DNA of 64,000 nucleotides from Polaromonas sp. JS666. Lineage in GTDB: Bacteria > Pseudomonadota > Gammaproteobacteria > Burkholderiales > Burkholderiaceae_C. A program made the translations under genes and the position numbers. Location of the stretch: assembly GCF_900103405.1 (NCBI RefSeq), contig NZ_FNHX01000014.1:30219-94218 (forward strand), in the 5' to 3' direction. Shown piece by piece: positions 44,391 to 52,941 of this stretch (positions within the stretch are counted from its first letter, which is position 1; each line of letters starts with the position of its first letter). The notes beneath the pieces were generated by a model. The model made no database searches, was not told the DNA's origin, and was given only the letters and a program-made list of their open reading frames with translations.

Positions 44391-44474
44391 ACGAACACCC
44401 CCTCTGCACATTGAATAGCGCCAGTGCAATGCTGCCTCTAGAGTGAAGGCTTCATCACTCAACTGGGCTGCACC

Positions 44475-44864
44475 ATGGAAGCACTCACCGTTTACTGGCC
44501 AACTGGGGGCTCCAGCTGTGTCCGCGTCAAGGAATTTCTGACTGGCAAGGGAGTCCCCTACCAGTCAGTCAACCTAGCAAAAGACCCCGCGGCCATGAAA
44601 TTCCTGTCCTCTCTGGGAACCAGATCTATCCCGTGGTTGACCCAATGGTGGGACACCCTCGAAGATCGAAGCTGCAGGCAACCACTGAAGATGTTCTATG
44701 GCGTGCATTCCATGCATTCCTTTCTGGAGCGCTCCACCTGGCACAGCGCCCATCACACGCACCAACTCCTCTGGTGGTGCAAGGAAAACGGAGGTCCCGT
44801 CGAGCAGCAGTTGACGAAGGAAGTCCTGCAGGGCTTGCCCATGCCCGAAGGCATCTGGGAATAG
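44475..44864 (+). CDS. glutaredoxin-DinB fusion protein with internal deletion
   Basis: 129 residues. Residues 1-53 are a glutaredoxin-like start (LTVYWPTGGSSCVRVKEFLTGKGVPYQSVNLAKDPAAMKFL), and residues 56-129 match the C-terminal end of the 249-residue protein at 45978 (WWDTLEDRSC, LKMFYGVHSMHSFLERSTWHSAHHTHQL, LPMPEGIWE). The two proteins align end to end if exactly 120 residues are removed after the SIP/TIP tripeptide. The first Cys of the CxxC motif is Gly here, and one of the three DinB-type His helices is missing. Frame and ribosome context look intact, so it may be expressed. Confidence 0.65.
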   Translation: MEALTVYWPTGGSSCVRVKEFLTGKGVPYQSVNLAKDPAAMKFLSSLGTRSIPWLTQWWDTLEDRSCRQPLKMFYGVHSMHSFLERSTWHSAHHTHQLLWWCKENGGPVEQQLTKEVLQGLPMPEGIWE

Positions 44865-44910
44865 GTCGGGGCCCAACGGCTTTCAGGCAACAAACATTGG
44901 TGACTTACTC

Positions 44911-45852
44911 ATGCGTAAACATTCCAAACTGATCATTCTGGGCTCGGGTCCCGCCGGTTACACCGCGGCCATTTATGCAGCGCGGGCCAATCTCGCCCCC
45001 ACGCTCATCACCGGAAACGTGCAGGGTGGCCAGCTCACGACGACCACAGACGTCGAAAACTGGCCGGCCGATGTTCAAGGCGTGATGGGGCCGGCGCTGA
45101 TGGAGCGGTTTTTGCATCATGCAGAGCGGTTCAATACGCAGGTGGTGGTCGACCACATCGTCAATGTGGATCTGCAAAGTCGGCCGTTCGTGCTCGTTGG
45201 GAACGAAAATACCTACTCATGCGACGCACTCATCATCGCCACGGGTGCATCTGCCAAATACCTCGGGCTCCCTTCGGAGCAAGCGTTTCTCGGACGCGGC
45301 GTATCTGGATGCGCGACCTGCGATGGTTTCTTCTATGTCGATCAGGACGTCTGCGTCGTGGGCGGTGGAAACAGCGCCGTGGAAGAGGCCCTTTATCTTT
45401 CAAACATTGCCAGGAAGGTCACTCTGATTCACCGGCGAGAAAAGTTCCGCGCTGAGCCGATCCTCATGGACCGACTGCGCAAGAAAATCGAAGAGGGAAA
45501 GATCGAGCTGAAAATCAACTGCGTGGTCGAACAGGTGGTGGGTAACGATGCCGGCGTCACGGGGGTACAGCTACGCGACCAGCTGCGGAACGCCAGCGAG
45601 CTTGTCGAAGTTAACGGCTGCTTCATCGCAGTCGGACATCAACCAAATACCCATCTCTTCGAAGGGCAACTGTCGATGGCGGATGGCTACATCAAGACAC
45701 GGTCCGCTCAGGATGGCTACGCCACCATGACCAGTATCACAGGCGTATTCGCCGCAGGCGACGTTCAGGATCATATCTACCGGCAGGCGGTCACCAGCGC
45801 CGGAAGCGGCTGCATGGCAGCCTTGGATGCTCAACGATTTCTGGATTCCTGA
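44911..45852 (+). CDS. trxB: thioredoxin-disulfide reductase
   Basis: 313 residues of the low-molecular-weight TrxR type: FAD motif LIILGSGPAGYTAAIYAARA, redox site SGCATCDGFFY (Cys134/Cys137), NADPH motif VVGGGNSAVEEALYL, and C-terminal GVFAAGDVQD. It transfers electrons from NADPH through FAD to a thioredoxin or glutaredoxin-like partner. Its position between two glutaredoxin-DinB genes, 46 bp behind one and 125 bp before the other, suggests that these are its partners. This is likely an extra TrxB rather than the housekeeping one, since codon use is less GC-rich than that of the core genes. Confidence 0.93.
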   Translation: MRKHSKLIILGSGPAGYTAAIYAARANLAPTLITGNVQGGQLTTTTDVENWPADVQGVMGPALMERFLHHAERFNTQVVVDHIVNVDLQSRPFVLVGNENTYSCDALIIATGASAKYLGLPSEQAFLGRGVSGCATCDGFFYVDQDVCVVGGGNSAVEEALYLSNIARKVTLIHRREKFRAEPILMDRLRKKIEEGKIELKINCVVEQVVGNDAGVTGVQLRDQLRNASELVEVNGCFIAVGHQPNTHLFEGQLSMADGYIKTRSAQDGYATMTSITGVFAAGDVQDHIYRQAVTSAGSGCMAALDAQRFLDS

Positions 45853-45977
45853 GCGCGCGCGGCACTCTAACTCGCCGCGATGGCATCGTCTTGCGTGAAG
45901 AGGCCTTATCAAACTTGAATAGCGGTCAGGTCAGTGTCGTCCTAAAGTCGATCATCCTTTAACGAACGGAGCTGGTG

Positions 45978-46727
45978 ATGGAAGAAGTCAAGGTTTTCTG
46001 GGCCCCAGGGTGCTCAAGCTGTGTCAGAGTCAAAGAGTTCCTTGCGGATAAGAAAGTAACCTACACATCTGTCAATGTGGCTGCGGACCCCGCCGCCATG
46101 AAATTTCTCGCGACTTTGGGTGTTCGCACAATCCCAGTGGTTGTGCGCGGCAGAGACTATGTGTTCGCCCAATCGCTGGACGACGTCGCAAAGTTTGTCG
46201 GCGTGGGCCACAGTGCCGAACGTTTACCTCCTGCGGAACTTGTCGATCGGTGGACGACCATCCTGGACGTCGCAACGGACACGATCGCTCGTATACCTGA
46301 GGCACGTCTGGACACGAGGCCGGCCGCGCGGCCGCGCACGATTCGAGACATCTCGCACCACATATTTCAGGTGCCGGATGCCTTCCTGCAGACTGTGGTT
46401 AACGGTATTGAAGACTGGTCGGTAGTGACGACAGAGAACGCGCCCCCCGGTACAGACCTCCCGGCGATTCTTACTTACGCCGAAAAGCAGAAGAAGGGTT
46501 TGGCAGACTGGTGGAACAATCTTGAGGATCGCAGCTGCACGCGAGAACTCAAGATGTTTTACGGCGTTCATCCGATGCACGTATTCCTTGAGCGCTCCGT
46601 GTGGCATTCAGCGCAACACACCCGTCAGATTGTTTCGTGGGCGGAGGCAGATGGCATTGCACTGGGCAGGCGTCTGACAAGTGAAGTTCTCGACGGGCTT
46701 CCGCTGCCGAGAGGTCTTTGGGAATGA
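45978..46727 (+). CDS. glutaredoxin-DinB fusion protein, full length
   Basis: 249 residues from ATG 45978, with GGAG 6 bp upstream (a GTG at 45975 is in frame). Residues 1-76 form a glutaredoxin/NrdH-like domain with CSSC at 12-15 (FWAPGCSSCVRVKEFL, LGVRTIPVVV as the cis-Pro loop). Residues about 85-225 are a DinB/MDMPI-like helical bundle: TIRDISHHIFQVPDAFL gives one His and VWHSAQHTRQI gives an H-x3-H pair, the usual metal triad. DinB-fold enzymes often use low-molecular-weight thiols, so fusion to a thiol-redox domain is suggestive. Function unknown. Confidence 0.75.
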   Translation: MEEVKVFWAPGCSSCVRVKEFLADKKVTYTSVNVAADPAAMKFLATLGVRTIPVVVRGRDYVFAQSLDDVAKFVGVGHSAERLPPAELVDRWTTILDVATDTIARIPEARLDTRPAARPRTIRDISHHIFQVPDAFLQTVVNGIEDWSVVTTENAPPGTDLPAILTYAEKQKKGLADWWNNLEDRSCTRELKMFYGVHPMHVFLERSVWHSAQHTRQIVSWAEADGIALGRRLTSEVLDGLPLPRGLWE

Positions 46728-46998
46728 TCAGGGGAACCAACCGCCATCTTCATTGCTGACGGCAGTAGTGAAGGTGGCGGCACTCATGCCTATTGCTGCT
46801 CTGTTGGCCAAAGTTAAGGCATGCGATGGATTCAGGGAGGGCTCTGAAGATTTCGTAGGAACTGACCCGACCCTGAACGCTCGCGGAGGACTCGACTCGG
46901 AGGGTGTTCAATTCGGGCCAAATTTGAGTGAAGGTCAATACAACGCCTTCTATCAGTATGGAAAAACTGGTGTTCCTGGCCCTGATGACGCACCACGG

Positions 46999-47694
46999 CT
47001 ATTGCCCCAACAATAGCCCTTCAATCTCTCCCGCCGCCTGTGCAACCGCCTGCTGCAGAGTTTGTAGATGGCTCTGCGAGGAGAAGCGCGTGCAAGTTCC
47101 CGACAAAGAGAGGGCGCCGAGCAGTCTGTTTTGGCCGGTAAAGACTGGAAACGCGACCGCCGCGAGTTCGGGATCGCGTTCTCCGATGCTAGTTTGCAGC
47201 AACTCGACGTTTGCCTCAGGGCGACCCGCGGCAAACATGCGGATCACACGGCCACTGGCACCGCGTTGCGTGGCGAGCGTGTCTCCCACATTTAAGACAT
47301 GGCTGACCGCATGCTGGCCGGAAGCAACGGCCACGCACAAGCGTAACTCGCCGTGCGGAACAAAAAAGCTTGCCGTTTCACCGGTTTTCTCCGCCCAACG
47401 CTCGAGCGTTGGCTGCACGACCGGGGCGATGCCCTGGGTTGAGTTGCCCGTGCGCTCCAACACGGCAATGGCAGGGCCGAGCCGATAACGATCCTGCTCG
47501 TCCTTCAGCACAAAGGAGAACAAGGCCAAGGACCTCAACAGGCGGGATGCGGTGGCCTTGTCGAGATCGGTGGCCCGTGCCAGGTCACTGAGTTTTTTGC
47601 CCTCGTCATATCGAAGCGCCATGAGCAGGCGAAGGCCTCGTTCAAGCGCGGTGACCCGAATCCCGTCCTTTGCAGTCGGCTCTATGTTTGACAT
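46999..47694 (-). CDS. IclR family transcriptional regulator
   Basis: 231 residues from ATG 47694, with AAGGA 6 bp upstream; ATG 47709 is an alternative. Winged helix GIRVTALERGLRLLMALRYDEGKKLSDLARATDLDKATASRLLRSLALF (split), then the effector domain (SFFVPHGELRLCVAVASGQHAV, GASGRVIRMFAAGRPE). It is divergent from the CoA-transferase gene with 54 bp between starts; the gap holds GTTTCAT at 47718 and ATGAAAC at 47749 as a spaced inverted repeat. It probably controls the 47749-53606 operon. Confidence 0.9.
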   Translation of the reverse strand: MSNIEPTAKDGIRVTALERGLRLLMALRYDEGKKLSDLARATDLDKATASRLLRSLALFSFVLKDEQDRYRLGPAIAVLERTGNSTQGIAPVVQPTLERWAEKTGETASFFVPHGELRLCVAVASGQHAVSHVLNVGDTLATQRGASGRVIRMFAAGRPEANVELLQTSIGERDPELAAVAFPVFTGQNRLLGALSLSGTCTRFSSQSHLQTLQQAVAQAAGEIEGLLLGQ

Positions 47695-47748
47695 TTCAAT
47701 TCCTTCCATTTATTCTTGTTTCATTGCACGATCATACTGCTTCATTAG

Positions 47749-48951
47749 ATGAAACACAATACTTCTTCAGAAAATCGCAGCCTCCCTCTTGAAGGGGTCA
47801 AGGTTCTCGATTTTGGACACACTGTCATGGCCCCTACTTGCGGGTTGATCCTCGCCGATCTCGGTGCGCAAGTCGTTCGCATCGAACGGGTGGAAGGGGA
47901 CCCCACCCGTAGTTTGAAGGGGTTTGGCTCGGGATTCTTTGGCTACCTCAATCGCAACAAGGAAAGCGTGGCCATCGATCTCAAAAGTTCACTTTCGAAC
48001 CAAGTCATGCATCGCGCCTTCGAGTGGGCGGATGTGGTGATCGAGAACTTCGGCCCGGATGTGATGGACCGTCTCGGCCTCGGATATGAAGAAGCGCGGG
48101 CGGCAAACCCGAAACTTGTCTATTGCTCCATGAAGGGCTTCCTGCCCGGGCCATATCAGGACCGGCCGGCGCTTGATGAAGTCGTTCAGATGATGGGTGG
48201 CCTTGCTTACATGACAGGCCCCGTGGGTCAGCCCATCCGCGCAGGGGCCTCCGTCGTCGACATGACGGGCGGAATGTTCGCGGCCATCGCCATCATCGCC
48301 TCCCTTCGCTCTGCAGAGCAAAGCGGTCGCGGGGCCAAGGTCACGAGCGCGCTGTATGAAACCACCGCCTTCCTGGTCGGCCAGCACATGGCCATGGCCC
48401 AATTCGGCGATACACCGGTCGTGCCGATGCCGGCAAGAACGCAGGCTTGGTGCCTATACGACCTGTGCCAATGCGCGGACGGACAAGTCTTCATCGGCCT
48501 TACCAGTGATGCTCAGTGGGAGCGCTTTTGCGCATCGTTCGGTCTTGAGGACTTGCTTCGCGACCCGCGCCTTGTCAGCAATGCGGCGCGAGTCGATGCG
48601 CGGCCCTGGATGCTGGAAGTCCTTGCCAAAAGGTTTGCAGAACTGACGGTGGCGCAAACCGAAGCGCTGTGCAAAAAGGCCAAGGTTCCATTCGGCCCGG
48701 TGCGAACGCCGCTGGACCTCCTGGAAGACGAGCATCTGCTGGCAAATGGCTCGCTGCTGCAAGTCGCGGTGGGCGAAAAGGTTGCCAGCGTTCCGGCCAT
48801 GCCGTTTCGCATTGACGACCAGGCGCCGGAGGTTCGCATTCAGCCGCAGGAAATAGGCGCCCAGACTGAACGGTACCTGGATGCCTGGGGCTTGACCACC
48901 GGCGAAAAAGAAGAGCTTTTCAATCGAGGCGTGGTTGCCGGGCCGCGCTGA
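47749..48951 (+). CDS. CaiB/BaiF (family III) CoA-transferase
   Basis: 400 residues, paralogue of the gene at 3338. Shared landmarks are GVKVLDFGHTVMAPTCGLILADLGAQVVRIE, LNRNKESVAIDL, and GFLPGPYQDRPALDEVVQMMGGLAYMTG with Asp143 as the expected catalytic Asp. It opens an operon that continues with a receptor, LeuC- and LeuD-like subunits, an HMG-CoA-lyase-like enzyme and a GST. Within it the protein probably activates the imported hydroxy acid as a CoA ester. The exact acid is unknown. Confidence 0.92.
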   Translation: MKHNTSSENRSLPLEGVKVLDFGHTVMAPTCGLILADLGAQVVRIERVEGDPTRSLKGFGSGFFGYLNRNKESVAIDLKSSLSNQVMHRAFEWADVVIENFGPDVMDRLGLGYEEARAANPKLVYCSMKGFLPGPYQDRPALDEVVQMMGGLAYMTGPVGQPIRAGASVVDMTGGMFAAIAIIASLRSAEQSGRGAKVTSALYETTAFLVGQHMAMAQFGDTPVVPMPARTQAWCLYDLCQCADGQVFIGLTSDAQWERFCASFGLEDLLRDPRLVSNAARVDARPWMLEVLAKRFAELTVAQTEALCKKAKVPFGPVRTPLDLLEDEHLLANGSLLQVAVGEKVASVPAMPFRIDDQAPEVRIQPQEIGAQTERYLDAWGLTTGEKEELFNRGVVAGPR

Positions 48952-48979
48952 CACCGCTTACTACAAAGGAGACAAAACC

Positions 48980-49945
48980 ATGCTTATCAATAGACGTAAT
49001 CTGCTTGCCACGTCGGCCCTGCTTTACGGCCTGCCTTCCTGGGCGGCCGATCCCTACCCTTCGAAGCCCGTCCGCTTCATGACGCCTAACTCGGCAGGCT
49101 CGGGCGCCGACGGGATGACACGGCGGCTGGCAGACCACCTAGGACGAGCTTTGAGTGTCCCGTTTTTCGTCGAAAACATACCGGGCGCCGGCGGGGTTCT
49201 CGGCTCGGAAAAACTCGTGAGGTCGGAACCGGATGGATACACGCTGAGCCTGATCAGCTCCAACTATGTGGTCTTTCCCCATCTCTATAAGAAGCTGTCC
49301 TTCAACGCATTGAAAGACATCACGGCGGTCGCAGGCGTCGCCAAGACGCCCATGGTCCTGGTGACGCGGTCCGGTTTCGCCGCAAACACGGCGGCCGAGC
49401 TTCGGCAGCTGGCACTGCGCGATCCCGAGAAGATCACCCTAGGGTCTTCGGGCAACGGCACCATCCTTCATCTCGCAGGAATGCTGATGCAGGAGCAAGG
49501 CAAATTCAAGCTCACACACGTCCCCTACAAAGGAGCAGGCCCGGTGGTACCAGACCTCGTCAGCGGCATTGTCGATGTTGCATTCTTTTCGTACGCGAGC
49601 GTGGAGGGTCTGGTCAAGCAGGGGCGCCTGAAAGTGCTGGGCGTCAGCAGTGCCAAGCGCGTGCCTGAGCTCCCCGATGTGCCGGCGCTGGCCGAGACAT
49701 TCCCGGGGTGCGTCCTGGACGCTTGGTACGCGGTGGTCGGGCCCAAGGGCATGCCTACCGCCGTCGTCCAGAAGCTGAACAAAGCCATCACCGCGACCAT
49801 CGAATCCGACGCCTTCAAAGGCCAGATTCGCGCGGAGGGCGCGGTCCCGCTCCCTATGGGCCCGGACGCTCTTGCGCAATTCCTGCGCGACGAATATGCC
49901 AAGCATGGAGCACTGGTGAGCCGCTCCGGCGCCGTCATCCAATGA
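48980..49945 (+). CDS. Bug/TctC-family periplasmic solute receptor
   Basis: 321 residues from ATG 48980, with AAAGGAG 8-10 bp upstream. An N-terminal exported segment (LINRRNLLATSALLYGLPSWA, with RR as in some Tat signals) precedes DPYPSKPVRFMTPNSAGSGADGMTRRLA. Further hallmarks are ITLGSSGNGTILHLAGML and HVPYKGAGPVVPDLVSGIVDV. It should bind the substrate of the surrounding CoA-transferase/hydro-lyase pathway. No membrane components are encoded here. The next gene starts in its stop codon (ATGA). Confidence 0.92.
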   Translation: MLINRRNLLATSALLYGLPSWAADPYPSKPVRFMTPNSAGSGADGMTRRLADHLGRALSVPFFVENIPGAGGVLGSEKLVRSEPDGYTLSLISSNYVVFPHLYKKLSFNALKDITAVAGVAKTPMVLVTRSGFAANTAAELRQLALRDPEKITLGSSGNGTILHLAGMLMQEQGKFKLTHVPYKGAGPVVPDLVSGIVDVAFFSYASVEGLVKQGRLKVLGVSSAKRVPELPDVPALAETFPGCVLDAWYAVVGPKGMPTAVVQKLNKAITATIESDAFKGQIRAEGAVPLPMGPDALAQFLRDEYAKHGALVSRSGAVIQ

Positions 49946-51369
49946 GCCAGATGAGCCAGCCGATGAGCGCCTCCAGCCTGTTCGAAAAGCTCTGGCGGCA
50001 GCATCACATCGTGGACCTGCCCGGTGGTGAATCGCTGATCCACATCGACCGCCACCTGCTCTATGAAATTACAAGCCCGCAGGCGTTCGATGGGCTGATC
50101 CAGGCAGGAAGGCCCGTGCGCAACGCATCGCTCACCTTTGCCACGACCGATCACCTGGTGTCGACCGAACATGATCGATCGGACGAAACAGTGGAAGGCG
50201 GGGCCGAGCTGATTCGCGCTTTTCGCGCGAGCACCAGAACTCATGGCATTCGTCATTTCGATGTCAAGGATCCGTGGCAAGGGATCGTCCATGTCATATC
50301 GCCCGAGCTCGGCCTCGTGTTGCCGGGAATGACCGTGGTGTGCGGGGACAGCCACACGGGAACGGTGGGCGCGCTGGGGGCCTGGGGCTGGGGGATAGGA
50401 ACCTCAGCCGTCGAACAGGTTCTGGCCACGCAGACACTCGCCATCCGCAAACCAAAGACGATGCGGATCACATTGAAAGGGAAGCCCGCCGCAGGCGTCA
50501 CGCCCAAAGACATCATCCTCTACGTCATAGGCCACGTCGGCACGGCGGGCGCGACAGGCTACGCGCTGGAACTCGCGGGCCCGGCCATCACGGCCATGCC
50601 CATCGAGGGTCGGCTCACCATGTGCAACATGGGCGTTGAAGCAGGCGCGCGCACCACATTGATCGCACCGGACCAGAAGACGCTGGCCTACCTGCTTGGA
50701 CGTCCGTACTCGCCCACAGGCGCCCTTTGGGACCAGGCAGTACAGCACTGGCAAGGGCTTGCGTCAGACGAAGCGGCGCGGTTCGACACCGAGTTGCAAT
50801 TCGACGTGAATGCCATCACGCCGCAGATCACCTGGGGCACCAGCCCCGAGCAAGTCATGCCCATCGACCAGCCGGTGCCGAACCCAGGCAACCTCGTGGA
50901 TGGCAAGAAGCGCGAGGCGGCGGTTCGTGCGCTGCAGTACATGGGACTCGCCCCTGGGGATCGCCTCCTGGGCCTCAAAATTGACGCGGTTTTCATCGGA
51001 TCCTGCACCAACAGCCGCCTGTCAGACCTGGTGGCGGCTGCGGCCGTGGTCAAGGGCCGGCATGTAGCTCGCCATGTAAGGGCCATGGTGGTTCCTGGGT
51101 CCATGCTCGTGAAGAAGGAAGCGGAGGCGCTTGGCCTGGACCGTACATTCATCGAGGCGGGATTCGAATGGCGCGAACCCGGCTGTTCCATGTGCGCCGC
51201 CGTCAATAGCGACAGAGTTCCACCGGGCAGTCGCTGTGTCGCAACATCGAATCGAAATTTCGAGGGCCGACAAGGGCCCGGCGCACGCACTCACCTCGCC
51301 AGCCCGGCAACCGCAGCGGCGTCCGCGCTCGCCGGCTGCATAGTCGATCCAAGGAATACTGAATCATGA
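49942..51369 (+). CDS. 3-isopropylmalate dehydratase-like large subunit (LeuC family)
   Basis: 475 residues from ATG 49942, overlapping the receptor stop by 4 bp. Aconitase-superfamily features are TDHLVSTEHDR, VCGDSHTGTVGALGAWGWGIGTSAVEQVLATQ and the 4Fe-4S cysteines Cys355 (IGSCTNSRLSDL), Cys415 and Cys418 (CSMC). It would isomerise or hydrate an alkyl-malate/maleate-type acid with the small subunit that follows. The setting (CoA-transferase, receptor, HMG-CoA-lyase-like enzyme, IclR) points to catabolism of a C5/C6 dicarboxylate rather than leucine synthesis. Confidence 0.9.
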   Translation: MSQMSQPMSASSLFEKLWRQHHIVDLPGGESLIHIDRHLLYEITSPQAFDGLIQAGRPVRNASLTFATTDHLVSTEHDRSDETVEGGAELIRAFRASTRTHGIRHFDVKDPWQGIVHVISPELGLVLPGMTVVCGDSHTGTVGALGAWGWGIGTSAVEQVLATQTLAIRKPKTMRITLKGKPAAGVTPKDIILYVIGHVGTAGATGYALELAGPAITAMPIEGRLTMCNMGVEAGARTTLIAPDQKTLAYLLGRPYSPTGALWDQAVQHWQGLASDEAARFDTELQFDVNAITPQITWGTSPEQVMPIDQPVPNPGNLVDGKKREAAVRALQYMGLAPGDRLLGLKIDAVFIGSCTNSRLSDLVAAAAVVKGRHVARHVRAMVVPGSMLVKKEAEALGLDRTFIEAGFEWREPGCSMCAAVNSDRVPPGSRCVATSNRNFEGRQGPGARTHLASPATAAASALAGCIVDPRNTES

Positions 51370-51983
51370 CTCCATTCCTGCACCTGCGAGGAATCGCGGC
51401 TCCGCTTCCCGTGGAGAACGTCGATACCGACGCACTCATTGCAGTCCAGCACCTCTACACCTTGAAGAAAACGGGGTTGGGCAAGTTCTTGCTCCATCGG
51501 TGGCGGTACACCCAGGAGGGGCATGAGAATCCTGACTTCGTGTTGAACCGCGCGCAGTTCAGGAACGCCTCCATCCTGGTCACGCGAGCCAACTTCGGAT
51601 GCGGCAGCTCGCGAGAACATGCGGTCTGGGCCTTGGCCGACTACGGATTTAGGTGCGTGATCGCCCCAAGCTTCGCTTCCATCCTCTATGAAAACTGTGT
51701 CAACAACGGCATCCTGCCCCTTGTCCTGCCGGCAGAGCGTGTTGAAGAGCTGCTGGCCATGCTGGAGGACCGGAAGGAAAAAGCAGTATCAGTCGACCTG
51801 TCATCGTGTCTTGTCACGTTTCCAAACGGCATCACCACGTCTTTCACCATCAACCCGGCGCATCGCCAGGCGCTTCTCGAAGGCATAGACCCCATCGGCT
51901 TTGCGATGCGTCACCAGGAAGCCATCGCCAAGTTCCAACATGATGACCGGCAGTTGAGGCCGTGGGTCTGGGGCCCGCGGTAG
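51366..51983 (+). CDS. 3-isopropylmalate dehydratase-like small subunit (LeuD family)
   Basis: 205 residues, starting in the stop of the large-subunit gene (ATGA). The LeuD swivelling-domain pattern is visible: AAPLPVENVDTDALIAVQHL, ILVTRANFGCGSSREHAVWALADYGFRCVIAPSFASILYENCVNNGILPLVL (split). NFGCGSSREHA is the substrate-loop signature. It pairs with the preceding large subunit to form the hydro-lyase. The same catabolic context argues against a housekeeping leucine role. Confidence 0.92.
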   Translation: MTPFLHLRGIAAPLPVENVDTDALIAVQHLYTLKKTGLGKFLLHRWRYTQEGHENPDFVLNRAQFRNASILVTRANFGCGSSREHAVWALADYGFRCVIAPSFASILYENCVNNGILPLVLPAERVEELLAMLEDRKEKAVSVDLSSCLVTFPNGITTSFTINPAHRQALLEGIDPIGFAMRHQEAIAKFQHDDRQLRPWVWGPR

Positions 51984-51999
51984 CAAGGAAATTAGACCT

Positions 52000-52941
52000 A
52001 TGCAGATCACCATCACAGAAGTGGGGCCGCGTGACGGAATCCAGAGCGAAAGCCGCTTCATACCCACCAACGACAAAGTAAGCCTCATCGAGGCGATCTT
52101 TTCAGCGGGAATTCTAACTGTGGAGGCCACTTCATTCGTGGCACCAGCGGCAATTCCACAGTTGGCGGATGCAGACGACATCGTTGGCCGGCTCCAGCGA
52201 CCGGCCGGTACGGTGGTAAGCGCGCTTGCTCCCAATGTCAGGGGTGTGCACAGGGCACGTCGGGCGGTGGTGGACGAAATCGTCTGCTTTGTGTCGGCAA
52301 GCCCGACTCATAACGGCAAGAACCTGAACCGAAGTATCGATGAGTCCTTGGTGGCCATTGAGGAGGTCGTAGAGGTCGCCAGAGAAGGTGGGCTCAAAGT
52401 TCGCGGCGCCATCGCGACCGCCTTCGGTTGTCCTTTCGAAGGGGATGTGGACATCCGGTCCGTTGTGAACATCGCAAAGGCCCTGACCCGTTTGGGCGTC
52501 TCACGCATTACGCTTGGCGATACGACTGGCATGGCTACCCCTCGAATTGTCTCAAATGTGTGCACGGCCCTGCGCGACGCCGTGCCCGACGCAAGGCTCT
52601 CGCTGCACTTTCACAACACGCGAGGGCTTGGCCTGGTGAATGTATCGGCCGGGCTGTCTCTCGGGATCACCGAATACGAGTCCTCTCTGGGCGGTGTCGG
52701 AGGGTGCCCCTTCGCCCCAGGCGCGACCGGCAATGTCTGCACGGAAGATCTGGTTCACTTCCTGCACGAAGAGGGCCACAGCACCGGCGTCGACCTGGAC
52801 CTTCTCATCCAGGCCTCGCTGCAGCTGGAAGCAATTCTGGGACGCCAGTTGCCTGGGCAAGTCATGCGGGCCGGGCCGCGGCTACGTCTGCACAAAGCCG
52901 AAGGCGCACCGACCGCCCGGGCTGGGAGCGCCGCGCGATGA
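52000..52941 (+). CDS. hydroxymethylglutaryl-CoA lyase family protein
   Basis: 313 residues, paralogue of the protein at 2380. Landmarks are ITEVGPRDGIQSESRF (metal Asp), LHFHNTRGLGLVNV (metal His pair) and GGVGGCPFAPGATGNVCTEDLV (Cys loop). It would cleave a 3-hydroxyacyl-CoA made by the CoA-transferase of the same operon, for example an HMG-CoA- or citramalyl-CoA-like ester; the substrate is inference. It starts 17 bp after the LeuD-like gene and overlaps the GST gene by 4 bp. Confidence 0.9.
   Translation: MQITITEVGPRDGIQSESRFIPTNDKVSLIEAIFSAGILTVEATSFVAPAAIPQLADADDIVGRLQRPAGTVVSALAPNVRGVHRARRAVVDEIVCFVSASPTHNGKNLNRSIDESLVAIEEVVEVAREGGLKVRGAIATAFGCPFEGDVDIRSVVNIAKALTRLGVSRITLGDTTGMATPRIVSNVCTALRDAVPDARLSLHFHNTRGLGLVNVSAGLSLGITEYESSLGGVGGCPFAPGATGNVCTEDLVHFLHEEGHSTGVDLDLLIQASLQLEAILGRQLPGQVMRAGPRLRLHKAEGAPTARAGSAAR

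Noticed and set aside
46681..47016. 111-codon frame on the plus strand after the glutaredoxin-DinB gene
   Set aside because: It starts inside the previous gene and runs into the antisense IclR gene; no family, no ribosome site. I see nothing else in 46728-46998.
49942..51983. Leucine biosynthesis genes leuC and leuD
   Set aside because: There is no leuA or leuB nearby; the operon contains a receptor, CoA-transferase and HMG-CoA-lyase-like gene under an IclR regulator, which points to catabolism.
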